Below, piece by piece: positions 1 through 12,099 of a stretch of 64,000 nucleotides of DNA (the stretch's first letter is position 1; every line of letters begins with the position of its first letter). The position numbers and the translations under genes are program-made. The stretch comes from Erigeron canadensis (lineage: Eukaryota; Streptophyta; Magnoliopsida; Asterales; Asteraceae): the NCBI RefSeq assembly GCF_010389155.1, contig NC_057767.1:38663688-38727687 (forward strand), given 5' to 3'. The notes beneath the pieces were generated by a model. The model had not been told where the DNA came from. It ran no database searches and worked only from the letters and a program-made list of their open reading frames with translations.

Positions 1-345
1 ACCTACTATAGCCTGTTATAATGGCCGAGCCATGCATAGCCATAAACAAAATTTAGACATTTTTGAGACCACCATAACCAAGATCAAACTTTTATGAGAT
101 CTGGATCTAGAACCCGGCCTTGAGACTATCTTTGTTAAACAGAACAAAATATACTTGAAAAGTTTGTTATTGGTATTATAAAGAAAAAAAATTTCTGGAT
201 AGTCAATTAACGCATTTCTAATATTTTCAATACTAATCAGAACTTGCCTAATAGATACAATAACACCACCTATGGAGATTCTTGTGGTTTATATCGTACA
301 AATCATTATAATTAATAGAATTAATAGTGGTTAACGAGTTCATGG

Positions 346-3300
346 TCACAAATCACCTGCCTTTAACTTCATATGTGTCTGAATCGGTAACAAGATCTTT
401 GAAATCCATTGCAATGGTTTCAACAGCTGAGCTCTCTTCTTCCTCCAAAACCATATTGCAGCATTGTATTGTTGGTTACGTATAACTTTTGTAGCTGCCC
501 GCCAACCAAACTTTTCCATTTCCAGTCGGGCAGCCTGCCCTATGATTTCACGCAACTTGGCATCATGCAAAAGTGGAACCAGTTTGTTTAAGCAGTCGTC
601 AAGATCTCCAGGAGTGTAGAGGTACCCGGTTTTTCCTTCCTGTTCTTCAGGGATAATGTCAGGTATACCACCAGCTCGTGCAGCTACCACAGGTAGCCCA
701 GATGACATTGCTTCTAAAACAACAAACCCGAGGGTTTCAGATTCTGACGGCATTACAAAAACATCACCACTTGCGTATGCTTGAGATAGCTCTTCGCCTT
801 GCAACATTCCTGTGAATACCACCGGCATGCCTACAAATAATTTTTCCAAATCTTCCCTGCCAAAGATCATAAGCTTCTAGATCAAATTCAAGTTTGTACT
901 TTACGTGATTGATACAAATATCTCTGAACCCATGTTTGTCACTTAATAAAAATTTGACCCTTTCAGAGATATTAAGGCTTCCACATGGTGGTTGTTATCG
1001 GTAGCCCACAACATAACTTTTAAAAAGCTCACTATAAAAACACCAAGGGTAATGCGGCTTAAAAGAAGCCTTTTCAGTTTCTTAAATATTTGTTTGTACA
1101 ACTTTCACAATTTTAGGTTTTCAAATTTAGGAAGTTGATATCATAAATTAAAGAATTAAAATTGACAAATTTTGTAACTAATTACCTGTGTGGACCATCA
1201 CCAACAAAAGCTATCCTTGCTTCCGGGATCTTTTCCATGACACTGTATTTTAAAAAATCGACAAAAATTACTGTCAATGAACCCTTGGTAGATGATTGAC
1301 TTGTGTTTGGACAACCAATCTCACAACTACTACGACAGTATATTAAAATATACTAATATAGATACCCTTTGAGGAAATCTAAGCTCTTCTCGACTCCTAG
1401 ACGTCCAACATGTACTATCAATGGCCGGTCAGGCTCACCATTCCTGTTTAATGAGATCAATGTAATTCTCAAAATTGATAAACTGATGGGGTTTATAGCT
1501 GTTTTAAAAAAATTGATTAATCTCATAACATGTTTGAAAGTTGGAAGGTTTCGGTAACAATATGTAAAGTACAATGACCAAAGGATGAAATTTAAGTGTA
1601 GAAATAAGAATCATACGTTAGTCTAACTCGCATTTCATGAGAACGGAACTTTGGATGGAAACTTTCTGAATCAACGCCCTTATTCCATAACCGGATTTTG
1701 TTAGCTGAAAAGCAAAACAAAATTTGTTCATACAACCCTTTGTGCAAAAAAGGTCCATATTTGAGAGTAGCTCTTTAGTTATCAAAATTCAAATCTTTAG
1801 TTAGCCTTTTGCAAAGAATTACCTGCTGTCACTCTTGCTTGACGAAGATCCTGTGCAATAGCAGCCGATGGCACCAAGGTGAGGTCAGCTGCCCTGTGAA
1901 GAAACTCTGATAGGAGAAGAATATTGAAATCAAATTCTTAAACTAAAGCTAGAGAGACGTTGAAGCTAGAGGTGGCACTATGGGGCAGTTGAGCAGGTAA
2001 CAGAGTCAAATAGATTCGGGGCAAAATACGCTCAAGGTAAAACAGGTCAGGTTAGATTGACCAGTAAATAATTTTTGTCTGATTAAAAAGTAGATTTATA
2101 AGTAATGTATTAAGTATGACTATAACACTACATAGTTACAAAACACTCTAAATTAATGAAAATTGAAAAGATACATTCTGGGTGATTTTCAAACCACTGG
2201 TCCATTTGACTCGTTTGCATCTTACCAATTTTATACTCGACCCATTTAAGATAAAACATAACCAAACCTGTCCTGCTCGTTAGTATATGGGTCAATATTA
2301 CTGTCTGTGGCAAAACATAATAAACACAAGCATATAGTAAGAGTCATCGCATACTTATAACTAACCACATTGGCTTGACGAGCCAGCTAAATGTGTATCT
2401 TGGTATGTAACTGCAACAAAATTACAAAACATATTCAAACCAAAGCATTTGAATATGTGTATTCTAAGATATGCAATCACCGTCCCATGGATATTCCAAT
2501 GTGGGATGACACGTGAGAGTTGCAAGTCGCCAGTATTTTGACCATAATCATCAATAAAATCTATTAAGATAATATCGCATTAACTAAACAAAATTCCTAA
2601 ACATGTTAATGGAAGAGTGTTTTAGGGAGTCTTTGGATGTGCATTTTGAAAATCACATGGTTAGGTAATTTTACCATTATCTCAATAGTCAATATTCTTA
2701 GACAAGCTCATTACTTGATTATCTAAAATTGATTTTTATCAGGAAAAAATAATCATAAGCAGTTTAACCAATCATCCAACACTAATCATTGCGACTTTGG
2801 ATGGCAATAATCAGTATAAAAACGCTTCCAAACACCATCTAAGACATTTAAAACATTTTTTACTAAACCTTGTATTGAATCACAACTTGCCCTTTTTACA
2901 GGACAGGCAGTGCATTATGCATATCATTAAATGATAAAGTAGCTTATGCTTACACAGGTACATGTGTATGATAGGACATCACAATAGGAACACACAGCAA
3001 CTTGGCAATAAGGAGTGCCCCAAAAACCTAATGATTAGCACAACAACCATATTAGAATGTAGAAAAAAATACGAGCTTAAAGATCAGAGAAATATTAGTA
3101 AAAACTTACCATAATACCAGGAGATGATGCATGAATGATGTCTGGCTTAAACTTTTTAACCTCATTGATTATTCTAGGGCTCAATGCTAGGGAAAGTGGC
3201 ACATTTTGGTACCATGGAAGAGGAAAGCTGCACGAGAAAGAATCAATAAATTTTAAATATAACTACATATTCCAAAAGTGTCACTTTTGCAGTGTCAAAC

Positions 3301-5914
3301 ACTGATATTATGCTGATTATTGACTTCTGTGAACGAAAGGCATTTTAGACGTTTGATTAATAAAAAGAATTAAGAAACCAACCTTCGTGAGCCAACTAAC
3401 TTTGCTCCATGGAACTCTTTAGGCACCCCTTCATGAGTTGTTACAACCATCACCTATACAAGTGGATTATGAGTTTACTAAATAAAAGGTGACAATTTGT
3501 AGATTCCATATTATTTACTTACTTTATGCTACATAGAGGCAAAACTGTGATAATATGCGATATGGTTTTATTTCATTTCCAATTCGGTCACTGAACTCTA
3601 GAAATCATTAATCATAAGTGTCGGACTGTCAGTTAATATTATATCTCTCTGCCTTTCAATAGAATAGTGTAGAAGTTAAGGTAAACAAGAGGTAACATGT
3701 GTTAACAAATAAAGTAAAAAAAGGCGTGCAGTTTTCGATGGTTTAATTTGCAGTATTAAATGATAACGAACTTACCTCGTCTCCCATCTCTCGTAGATAT
3801 TTAATGAAGTTTTGGAAACGATTCTTGTACCCAGAAACGTACCTATAATCCAAAGGAACCATAAAGTTTGGTTAGTATATAGGCTACACCAAAAAGTAAA
3901 ATCGACCTCATTAGCCGTGAATGCATATATTGTTGTATGCTTACCAAATAATCCTGCATAAACCTTTGAGGTTTAAGAAGTATCATTAAAAAAACAGATA
4001 ACTAAATTAATGTTAAAAGTATAAACATAAAGTCTTTATTGGCATAAAAGTGTACGATGCACGTGCATGCTCTTAAAATCAATTTGTAGATCCTAGATGC
4101 AGTTAACTGCAATTTATGGTCAATCACTTTCCAGACACAAAGGCATAATTCTAATGCTTGGTTCGGTCAAATATTAGAAGCCTCTCAAATTTTGTATAAA
4201 ATGAACAAATAAACTAGTAATTGCAAGCAAATGCTTTCTGAGCACTGTGCCTTGTAAATATATTATGCAAATTAGTATTAGCAAGCAAAACAAGATTTTT
4301 GTATTTTATTTTTGTCCGTAGGATAAAGGTTGTCTGAACAACACACGAACTTGCAGAAGTCAATGAATAGGTACAAAAAAAGTTCCTAAAGGGAAACTTT
4401 ATGTTTATGCTTCCAAAGTTTTCGTTGCACAAAAGACACATTATAACCATTATAAAAGACGTTTCTTACTGCTGACAATTGCTGTGTTACATCAAAATAC
4501 ACAAAAAATTAACTAGGCAGCATATAATTGAACCGGCAAATTACCACTTTAAACCATACAAAGATGCATATAGATATCACTTTGGATCAGATCACATCAA
4601 AAAAAACCCATGATTTCTTTTATAGATTACATGAAAATTATAATATATCCATCAAGACTGAGGCAAAACACACACCATGATTGTGAAATACACAATCAAG
4701 CAATTTTTTCATTACTACCTTAGAAATGGAAACTATTCATCAAATCAAGTGTTCACGTGTTTTCTCGTGTTTCAGTAGTGGCTAGTTGTATCGGATTAGG
4801 ATCTTCTCATGTTCCATCGAAAAGAAAAGATATATATTTAAGACCTACTTTTGGTTCATGTTATGGGGCCCACTAATTTGTATAGTTTGAATACATGACC
4901 GCTCATGTTGGCCTCAACATGCCAGGATCTAAATCTACTTATGTTTATAAGTATCTCAAATAATCCGTATGGTAGTAGCTACAACAAACTTGATTATTTA
5001 AACCATAAGACTAAAATTATATAAACAACCCTGTTTCATGATTTAGGATATACAAATGCCCAGAAGCATTTATCTAGCATGATTATTCGCGACACATAAT
5101 CGGTTTCAAATAACATAGCACATTCAAACACTCCTCCTAAAGTTGTAAAGGGGTGATATGTACACATCACAACTTAGCCATACACAACAGGTACAAATGG
5201 TATACGACACAATATACAGCTTATTAAGGGCAATATAATTAACTTTTGTTGTGTAAATACAACTTCCCAAAGTTATAGAACATCGTTAACTCCGTTAAGC
5301 AAGCTCATAAATAAAACTATCTAATAACATGAAAACTTAGTAACAAAGACAACTTCACAGGGTCAACAACAGCAATATATCAACAATATCAAGGTTGGGG
5401 GTTCTATTCATAGTTTCAGTATATTGGTAGTTAGTTGGAAACAACAATATAATAGATTATCAGATAAAAAGCCAAGATTGAACAAAAAAATAGCAAAATT
5501 TCGAAACTTTTTCGAAAGAGGGACTCACGAAAAAGGAGAGGGCTCAACAAAGATAGCAATACGCCTTGGTTTACTATTAACTTCAGATTCAACTTGAGAA
5601 GGAGGACCCTCTTCTTCATCATCATTATCTTTACTAATTTCCACAAATTTCAAGTCTTCAGATACACAATTCAAAATGGGGGTTCTTGTTTTTTGTTTAA
5701 TACAACAAAAAGATTGAATCTTTTTTGTTTCAAAAACATAAACACATGAAATTCTTGAAGAACTCAAATTGGGTGTTCTTGTTTTTTGTTTAAAGTAATA
5801 AAAAGATCCAATCTTAGAGCTAATTGGCTTTGTGGGTGTTGTTTCATTAGCATTAAAATATGAAATTCTTGAAGATTGAGGTGATAAATTTAAAGAAAGC
5901 GATGGTGTTGGCAT
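346..5914 (-). CDS. SQD2: Sulfoquinovosyltransferase SQD2, chloroplastic (11 exons)
   Basis: This enzyme transfers sulfoquinovose from UDP-sulfoquinovose to diacylglycerol, the last step of plastid sulfolipid synthesis. CDS exons on the minus strand are 5914-5529, 3842-3776, 3453-3383, 3227-3110, 3027-2954, 2410-2355, 1906-1823, 1704-1617, 1443-1366, 1242-1186 and 856-346. All have GT-AG borders and the phases join cleanly to about 529 residues; the Arabidopsis protein is about 510. The first ~105 residues are Ser/Thr-rich and look like a plastid transit peptide. The mature part opens with RRIAIFVEPSPFSYVSGYKN, the GT-B N-terminal domain, followed by SYHTHVPVYIPRYTFSW. The C-terminal GT4 domain carries the EX7E motif inside SESETLGFVVLEAMSSGLP, with Glu at about residues 400 and 408. 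I see no frameshift or stop. The start is the only Met in frame ahead of the transit peptide. Exon ends are deduced by eye from the conserved protein. Confidence 0.95.
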
Positions 5915-6090
5915 GTTGATGATGGTAGTGGTGGTGAAATGTAAATTTGAGAAATTGGGAGGTTTTATTTAGGAAATTTGGAAAAGGGAATCAAAGGGAT
6001 TTGTGTGATTGGATTAAAGGGATATTCCTTTTTTGAGAGTGAATGGTTGATGATGAAGAAATTTGGGGGGATAATATTTTTTGTTGACGG

Positions 6091-6097
6091 TTTATAA
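6091..6097 (-). promoter_or_regulatory. Possible TATA box of SQD2
   Basis: On the minus strand a TTATAAA motif lies about 180 bases upstream of the SQD2 start codon. That would leave a leader of roughly 150 bases. Assignment rests only on motif and position, in AT-rich DNA where such motifs are common. Confidence 0.25.
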
Positions 6098-6340
6098 GAG
6101 CATATGCTCGTAACATGTTGCTATTTGAAGATGGAGCTATCAATAGGTAACGGACAAGGTAGTTGACATGGGAAACATGTGTGTTATATCTTGTGTGGCA
6201 GCTCTTTTGAGGTTTTCATTTTTAAGACCAAAACTTGTAAGACTCGAATCAACCTCAACAAATATGAATACTCCAAGTTTCTTATAAGCTTGTCATAGAT
6301 TGGTAAGTCATGTATTACGTTCGACTCATAAAAAAAATAT

Positions 6341-6416
6341 ATCATTAGCAAGACTATTTTTACGATTACTTTATAAATTATCATTAGCAAGACTATTTCT
6401 ACGATTACTTTATAAT
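6341..6416. repeat. Two-copy tandem repeat, about 39-bp unit
   Basis: The unit beginning ATCATTAGCAAGACTATTT occurs twice in a row (about 6341-6379 and 6380-6416) with a single T/C difference in the alignable part. It is a recent local duplication in the spacer upstream of SQD2. Confidence 0.8.
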
Positions 6417-6567
6417 TGAGGGTGTTAAACTGTTAATAAAAATCATCCTAACCTCCCAAAGAATGAATCTATATCCATTTCTTTAGGGTCATTTCCCCTT
6501 ACAAAATAGACCCACGGGTTTTAATATTTACGATCTACATAATTGGTGTAGCACCTAACTTTTATTA

Positions 6568-7526
6568 GGGATAATTGCATATATCCCCAAATATGACATA
6601 AATTACAAATTTCCCCAACTAAAATTTTAAATAACAAATATACCCATTATTTTTTATTAAATAAACATATTTATCTATTTATATCCATTTCATCAATTAA
6701 TTTTTATCTTATGACCATTTTATCCTTCTTTACTTAAACATTTTGACAGAGCACCAGCCACTAAGATCAAAAACAAAAACTTACGAACTCCTTTGGAAGC
6801 CAAATTCTATGTATGCAGTTAAAAAAATCCCTATAATAACTAAAGTTTCAAACTTATTAAAAGTCCACTAGACCATCAAAAATCAATCTATAATCAACCT
6901 ATCAATCCTATAAAAAAAAAAAAAATCCATCGCTATATTATCAAGGAGTCAAACACCACAATCGATATAGAATCAATTCTGATTCAACTAATTCTTTTGA
7001 ATCCTATCATCATCATTATAATCAAGTTTTATAAATACATTGTTTTATAGAACCCATTAATCTATGTGTTTGACCTTCAACAACAATCATATCCTCCTCC
7101 AACTGCGGTTGTTTAATACCCGACACCCCCAACTTCTATCCCACTGCTGCTATGTCTTATATATAGATTGAATGTATGTATGAATCTATATATTGATGAT
7201 GATATACACCCATGTAATTTATATGCACAAATTTTTTGTTGTTTGAATGTATTCACGTACATATATGAAGTAAGAGACCGACGGTGGATGTTGGGGATAA
7301 ATTGATAATGTTGGTGATGATAAAGAATAAAGATTTGTTGTGTATATCTTTGAACATCTTTTATGTGTTTGTAAGTATATCTGCTTGGCACAATTTCTTA
7401 TTTGATAAAGGGTATGATTGTCTAATTCATATTAAAAAATAAAATTGAGTATGTTTGTAATATAAATTTTTTGTTGGGGAAATTTGTAATTTACATGTTA
7501 TTATTAGGTATATATGTAATTGGCCC
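6568..7526. mobile_element. PIF/Harbinger-like non-autonomous element with long inverted repeats
   Basis: The 959-bp segment begins GGGATAATTGCATATAT and ends with the reverse complement of GGGCCAATTACATATAT. It is flanked on both sides by TTA (6565-6567 and 7527-7529), the 3-bp target duplication of the PIF/Harbinger (Tourist) superfamily. Inverted similarity extends well inward, including ACAAATTTCCCCAAC in both arms, for roughly 100 bases or more. The interior has no transposase-like reading frame; the open frame at 7113-7391 shows no recognisable domain. It probably moved using an autonomous relative elsewhere. Confidence 0.75.
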
Positions 7527-7810
7527 TTAAACTAGACTATAATACAACTTAATAAACACATTAGTAAATAACCATCTTAAAAAGTTAAAAGTGATTACCT
7601 TAAGAAATTAATAAGCTCAAACCGACCCAAATACAAAGAAACTTGGGCCTATTTTGAGAAGCCCATTTAAAAACATCTAAGTATCTAACAATTCAACCCA
7701 TTAAAGAGCAAGGGATCAGGCAAATTAAAGGGCTATAAGCCTATAAGTAAGAAGGAGTCAGACGAAATGATTAGCCCATTTTTATTTTTTTTTTTAAAAA
7801 AACAGGGTAA

Positions 7811-8021
7811 CTTGGTGGTGGGATAAGATCTTGTAACTATAAGGTCATGGGTTCAAAACCTATATAGGGGGTTTTCTCATATTTATTGAGTTTCCTACTG
7901 AATTGGTGTATTGACATTATTGCTTAGTAGGGATATGATCGGGTGGTACCTTGATGGCACAACGATACTCCAGTGTTCCGTCAGTGATCCAAATTTGCCG
8001 TTCAAAAAAACAAACAAAAAA
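7811..8021 (+). mobile_element. tRNA-derived SINE with target-site duplication
   Basis: A Pol III-type head is visible: an A-box-like region around GGTGGGATAAG followed about 35 bases later by a B-box-like GGTTCAAAACC. The unit ends in an A-rich tail. The 15-base sequence AAAAAAACAGGGTAA is present both just before (7796-7810) and just after (8022-8036), which marks a LINE-mediated insertion. Confidence 0.75.
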
Positions 8022-8116
8022 AAAAAAACAGGGTAAGGGTAACGATACACATACTATGTCTTTTTTTTCGTACAACATCAATCTACGTGTTATACATCTG
8101 ATGATATAACATATAA

Positions 8117-8853
8117 GAGGGTTGGCAACCCACCTCTCATTTCCTTTTTCACCACTCACTTCTAACCAATCACAACATGTCACCTCAACTCCACCACTCA
8201 CTTACCACTCATCCAAATTTTGTTGGCATCCGACCACTCACTTCACTACTCATTTTACAATTTTCATTTTATTTAAACATTAAATTTTCATTAAATTAAA
8301 AACATTACATAATAAATAAAATTAAAAATATATTGATTAAGCAAATCCATCTTTTCACGAAGATACACGAGATACTGACTTTCGTTGCGGTTAAGAACCC
8401 TATTGGGAGCCGCCAATCGGTCGATCTGGGCTTGGTAAGCCGCCTTATTTTCAGACACGCTCTGAATGACGTTGTTTACTCCAGTGCGGTGGCTGGATGC
8501 GTAATTCAGGTGGACTTGGATCGCCATTTTAACATCATGGAGATTCATTGGACTGTTAGCCATGAGAAGGTGGATTGTGGTAAAATGAGATTTGTATTTA
8601 GGAGAAAGTATTTAAAATTAGAGAGTTGTGTGTGTAAATATGTAGTATGTAGTATATATAGGAAAGGTGAAAAGGTTAAAAAAAAAAGCTAAAACATTCA
8701 AAATCCAACCGTTGGAACACACAAATTCATGCATCATTTGAGTGGTCAAGTGTGTGGTCACACCACGCAGTTTCATGCCACGACGTGTGGTCGTGTGTTG
8801 AGTGGTGGTGCCACGCCCATAATCCATCCACCATCCATCTATTGCCAACCCTC
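8117..8853. mobile_element. PIF/Harbinger-like element, 12-bp TIR, TAA duplication
   Basis: The ends are GAGGGTTGGCAA and its exact complement TTGCCAACCCTC, flanked by TAA at 8114-8116 and 8854-8856. The 737-bp unit carries one open frame on the minus strand (8563-8291) that starts MANSPMNLHDVKMAIQVHLN and contains a helical, Gln/Asn-rich stretch. It resembles no transposase domain I can name and may be a remnant of the second ORF of an autonomous parent. Subterminal CCACCACTCA-type motifs occur near both ends, as is common for transposase binding sites. Confidence 0.8.
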
Positions 8854-9387
8854 TAAGTTAATGACATAGGATGGGTAAAAGATATAATTGTCGCCTATAT
8901 ACGAATATAAATCAAGACTAATCAAATACTCCAACCAATTAACAACCCAACTTTGTAAGATATTTGAAACAATCAAAAATTCATACAAACATATTTGAAA
9001 CAAACAAATGAAGCATTGTCTCATGTAAAAAAGGAAAAGATTTTGACAAGTAAGTTTTCTTCCTACCCAACTACCAACATCTTTACCCATCTCCAATGTT
9101 CTTTCTGGTTTTTGGTAAAGAGATTAAATAATGATTGTATTTATAAACTTTTAGAAGTTTTGTTTTCTTTGTTTTTTATTCAATTAAAAAAACTTAAAAA
9201 GATGAAAAGAAAAATCACCTCTAATGTGGTCTTGTGTTTAGCATCTTAATATCTCTACAATAGTTTTTATATTCAAATCTCATTAAATAAAAATCTTGAA
9301 AATGATTAAGGAAAGGTTTGAAAACGATCTCGAGAATAATCTAGTTAGACCGTGTGGCATCTCTGAAAGTTTGAATCTATAATTTTA

Positions 9388-9699
9388 TCTATACTACTTA
9401 TTAAAAAAAATACCTCAATGTTAAAAGTTACATGAGTGGAAATGTCTAAAATGCCCTTCCATATAATATTTTTATCAACCACCCTTAAGATATGTAATAT
9501 TTTTACTTAGTACTAAAATATTTTTACTTACACTACCCCTTTATATTAATGATTAAGTTATACTATCAATCTTTTATTTTTTAAAATATTCACATTAATA
9601 ATCTACATCAATCGACGTCTCATCTACCACAAATAGTCGCATCTACCACCACATCGTCGCCGTCACGACTACCGTCGCATTGCGCGGATAACGTGCTAG
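9388..9699 (+). mobile_element. Non-autonomous Helitron (TCTATACTA...CTAG)
   Basis: The 5' end TCTATACTACTTATTAAAA and the 3' end GCGCGGATAACGTGCTAG are typical of plant Helitrons. Insertion lies between A (9387) and T (9700), with no target duplication, as expected for rolling-circle elements. The 3' part is GC-rich with CGTCGCCGTCACGACTACC-type repeats shared with other copies in this window. Confidence 0.8.
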
Positions 9700-9785
9700 T
9701 TAATTTTAATGTAATTTGTATAGAATAGGATTGAATCTTACATTAATTCTCAAATCTATAAATCAAATATATGAACTACTCAAAA

Positions 9786-10252
9786 CTAGCCTAATGCCCG
9801 CACGATACGGCGGTGAGATAGTGGGGTTATAGGTCATAGAGTGTGATAGGTCATAGGAGGTGATTGAGGTCATAGGGGTAGGTGATAGGATGATCTACCT
9901 GACGGACTTCGCCCTTAGCCATACGGGTTCCGCCCTCAGATTTAAAAATTCGTCGAAAGTATATCGAATGTCATCTCTATTTTTAAGAACACCCATATAA
10001 TTTTTATAATTTATCGATGTACGATTTTTAAGATAAATTTTTTTGATTTAATTAGAAAAATAAAATGATTTATGGAGGAGAGAAAAACAAATGAGTGGTT
10101 GAAATTTGATGAGAGAGGGAAAAATGAATGGTTGAGATTTAAGGATATTATAGGTACATTAGGTGATGATATTGAAACTAATGGATAAAACTTAAAAGAG
10201 AGGGGTGAATAGATGAGGGTAAATACTTTATAAGGTAGTTTAAATAGATAGA
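9786..10252 (-). mobile_element. Helitron, minus orientation, family with 41406 and 51307 copies
   Basis: On the minus strand the 3' end reads CGTGCGGGCATTAGGCTAG followed by T. The likely 5' end is TCTATCTATTTAAACTACC at about 10252, where the preceding base is T rather than A, so that border is approximate. The interior motifs GTGATAGGTCATAGG and CGTCGAAAGTATATCGAAT recur at 41.4 kb and 51.3 kb. Confidence 0.65.
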
Positions 10253-10293
10253 AATATTAAAAAATATCAATTGTCACGTATCGTTGGGATATA

Positions 10294-10549
10294 CCCCCTT
10301 TGTCCCAATTTAAATGTCTCATTTTGACTTTTGAGATCTTTCTTTCACAACTTTGACTGCAAATTGTTTCGTGTATGTTATATAATAATTGATGTAAAAT
10401 ATATGTATAGATTGAGCTTTAAATATATTTTTTATTGGTATAACTTTCATTAGGTATCATACTATACAAACAAAAATATTCACGGTCAAAGTTTAATAAT
10501 ATTAAACTTAGGAAATCAAATTTGAACTTTTAAATTAAGACGGATGAAG
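10294..10549. mobile_element. Mariner/Stowaway-like MITE with TA duplication
   Basis: The left end CCCCCTTTGTCCCAATTTAA and the right end, as reverse complement CTTCATCCGTCTTAATTTAA, form an imperfect inverted repeat of the CTCCCTCCGTCCC type. The unit is flanked by TA on both sides (10292-10293 and 10550-10551). Its interior resembles the element at 11328-11550. Confidence 0.65.
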
Positions 10550-11327
10550 TATTCGGGTACTGCTACAAGCCTACAACCAACGCCTTTTTGTTTTATACAG
10601 TATCAATTATCAATTATATCTAAGTACTTTAATAATTAATAATTAGTAATAATCTAATACAAATTATTACATCATTTTGAAAGGAGTACATTGTTATGTT
10701 CTGATATGACATTTTGATACACCTAAACTTAATGATAGACACAGGTGAATTCGAACAAGACCATATTGATCGAACATTGTTTAAAACATATTATATATAC
10801 TTAAAATCTGTTGTGAAAAAGGCAAAATGTAAGAAAGAAAGACATAAATGATTATATGAGAAGGGTAGATAGAGAGCATATAAAAGCAAAGCAGTGGCTG
10901 CAGGAATCGACATAAATTCGGTCTTAAAAGAAACGCCATTAACCACCTGAATTGCATATATTGTCCCTTGTCTCTTTGTCTTCTTACTTTGTCGCTTCTA
11001 ACTAACCCCACACAGATAATTATAAACACTAGCACAATACTTATGAAATACAGTTGTTACGGTGGTATGGCAGTGACGGCGACAGTTGGTGATGTTAATA
11101 TTGACAGATAGTGATATAGATAATTAATATAAAAATAATTAATTTAATGAGGTGATAGAAATAGTTTAGAAGATTTGGAACTGATGATATAAATTATTTT
11201 ATTAAAAGTATAATAGGTTATTTTGGATTTAACTCTTTCTAAATGTTGGTTCATTAAAGATGTTTTGATCAATTCACAATGAAAAATTTTCTAACTTTTT
11301 TAAAAAATGAGAGGTAGAGAATTTTTA

Positions 11328-11550
11328 CTCTTTTCGTAAGTGTCATAGTTCACTAAATATTTTTGTTTGTGTTATATATATATATAACACTTTATATAAC
11401 ATATACGAATTGATTGGGTTTTAAATGTACTTTTCATTGATATAACTTACATCAACTAATATATAATACAAACAAAGACATTTACGGTTAAAGTCGAAAG
11501 AAAAAGACTTGATCAGCCAAAATAGGACAATTAAAATGGGACAGAGGAGA
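11328..11550. mobile_element. Second mariner/Stowaway-like MITE
   Basis: The right end in reverse complement is CTCCTCTGTCCCATTTTAAT. The left end begins CTCTTTTCGTAAGTGTC. TA flanks both sides. The inner region shares words such as ACGGTTAAAGTC and TATAACTTACATCA with the copy 1 kb upstream, so the two belong to one family. Confidence 0.55.
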
Positions 11551-11877
11551 TACAGTAATAAATATAAAATAATAAATATGACTAAAATAATAAAATTTGA
11601 TGTTGTATATTAAGGTTAAAGGAGAGTATATGTAAAATAAAAATTTATGCGCCATATGTTAAGGATGTTTTTATACCTACGAAACTAGTTACATCTATTA
11701 TAAATCTTAAACATATTGTAACTAACAACAACAATATTAACCAAGATAGATGTTTACCCATGACTGCTACTTATAAACATCATTTGACATAATTTTGTAA
11801 TTTATCCTGTCTTGCTGGAGACTCTCAATGTAATAGTTTTAAAAAAATTATCACATGCCATATAAGGTTAAAATATC

Positions 11878-12090
11878 GGGATGTGTAACCCCACCAGGGA
11901 AAAATGTGTAACCCCACCACAGAGGGTATTAGCGGCAACGTCGTCGCTAATACTGTGGGTCCTCATGTCTATAATAGTAAATCTGAACGAGAAATTAGTG
12001 GGGGCCCTGTCAGTGTCAGAGTATTAGCGGCGACGTCGCCGTTAATACCTTGGTTGGGTTGACTTTTGCTTGGTGGTGTTACCCTCTGCC
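11878..12090. mobile_element. Mutator-like MITE (copy A) with two internal palindromes
   Basis: The 213-bp unit is flanked by 9-bp repeats TAAAATATC (11869-11877) and TAAAATATA (12091-12099), which differ at one base; this length is typical of Mutator-like elements. The ends form an imperfect inverted repeat: GTGTAACCCCACCAGG on the left, GGGTAACACCACCAAG reading inward from the right. Two near-perfect palindromes built on GTATTAGCGGCGACGTCGCC lie at about 11927-11955 and 12022-12049. A second copy is at 44870-45084. Confidence 0.75.
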
Positions 12091-12099
12091 TAAAATATA

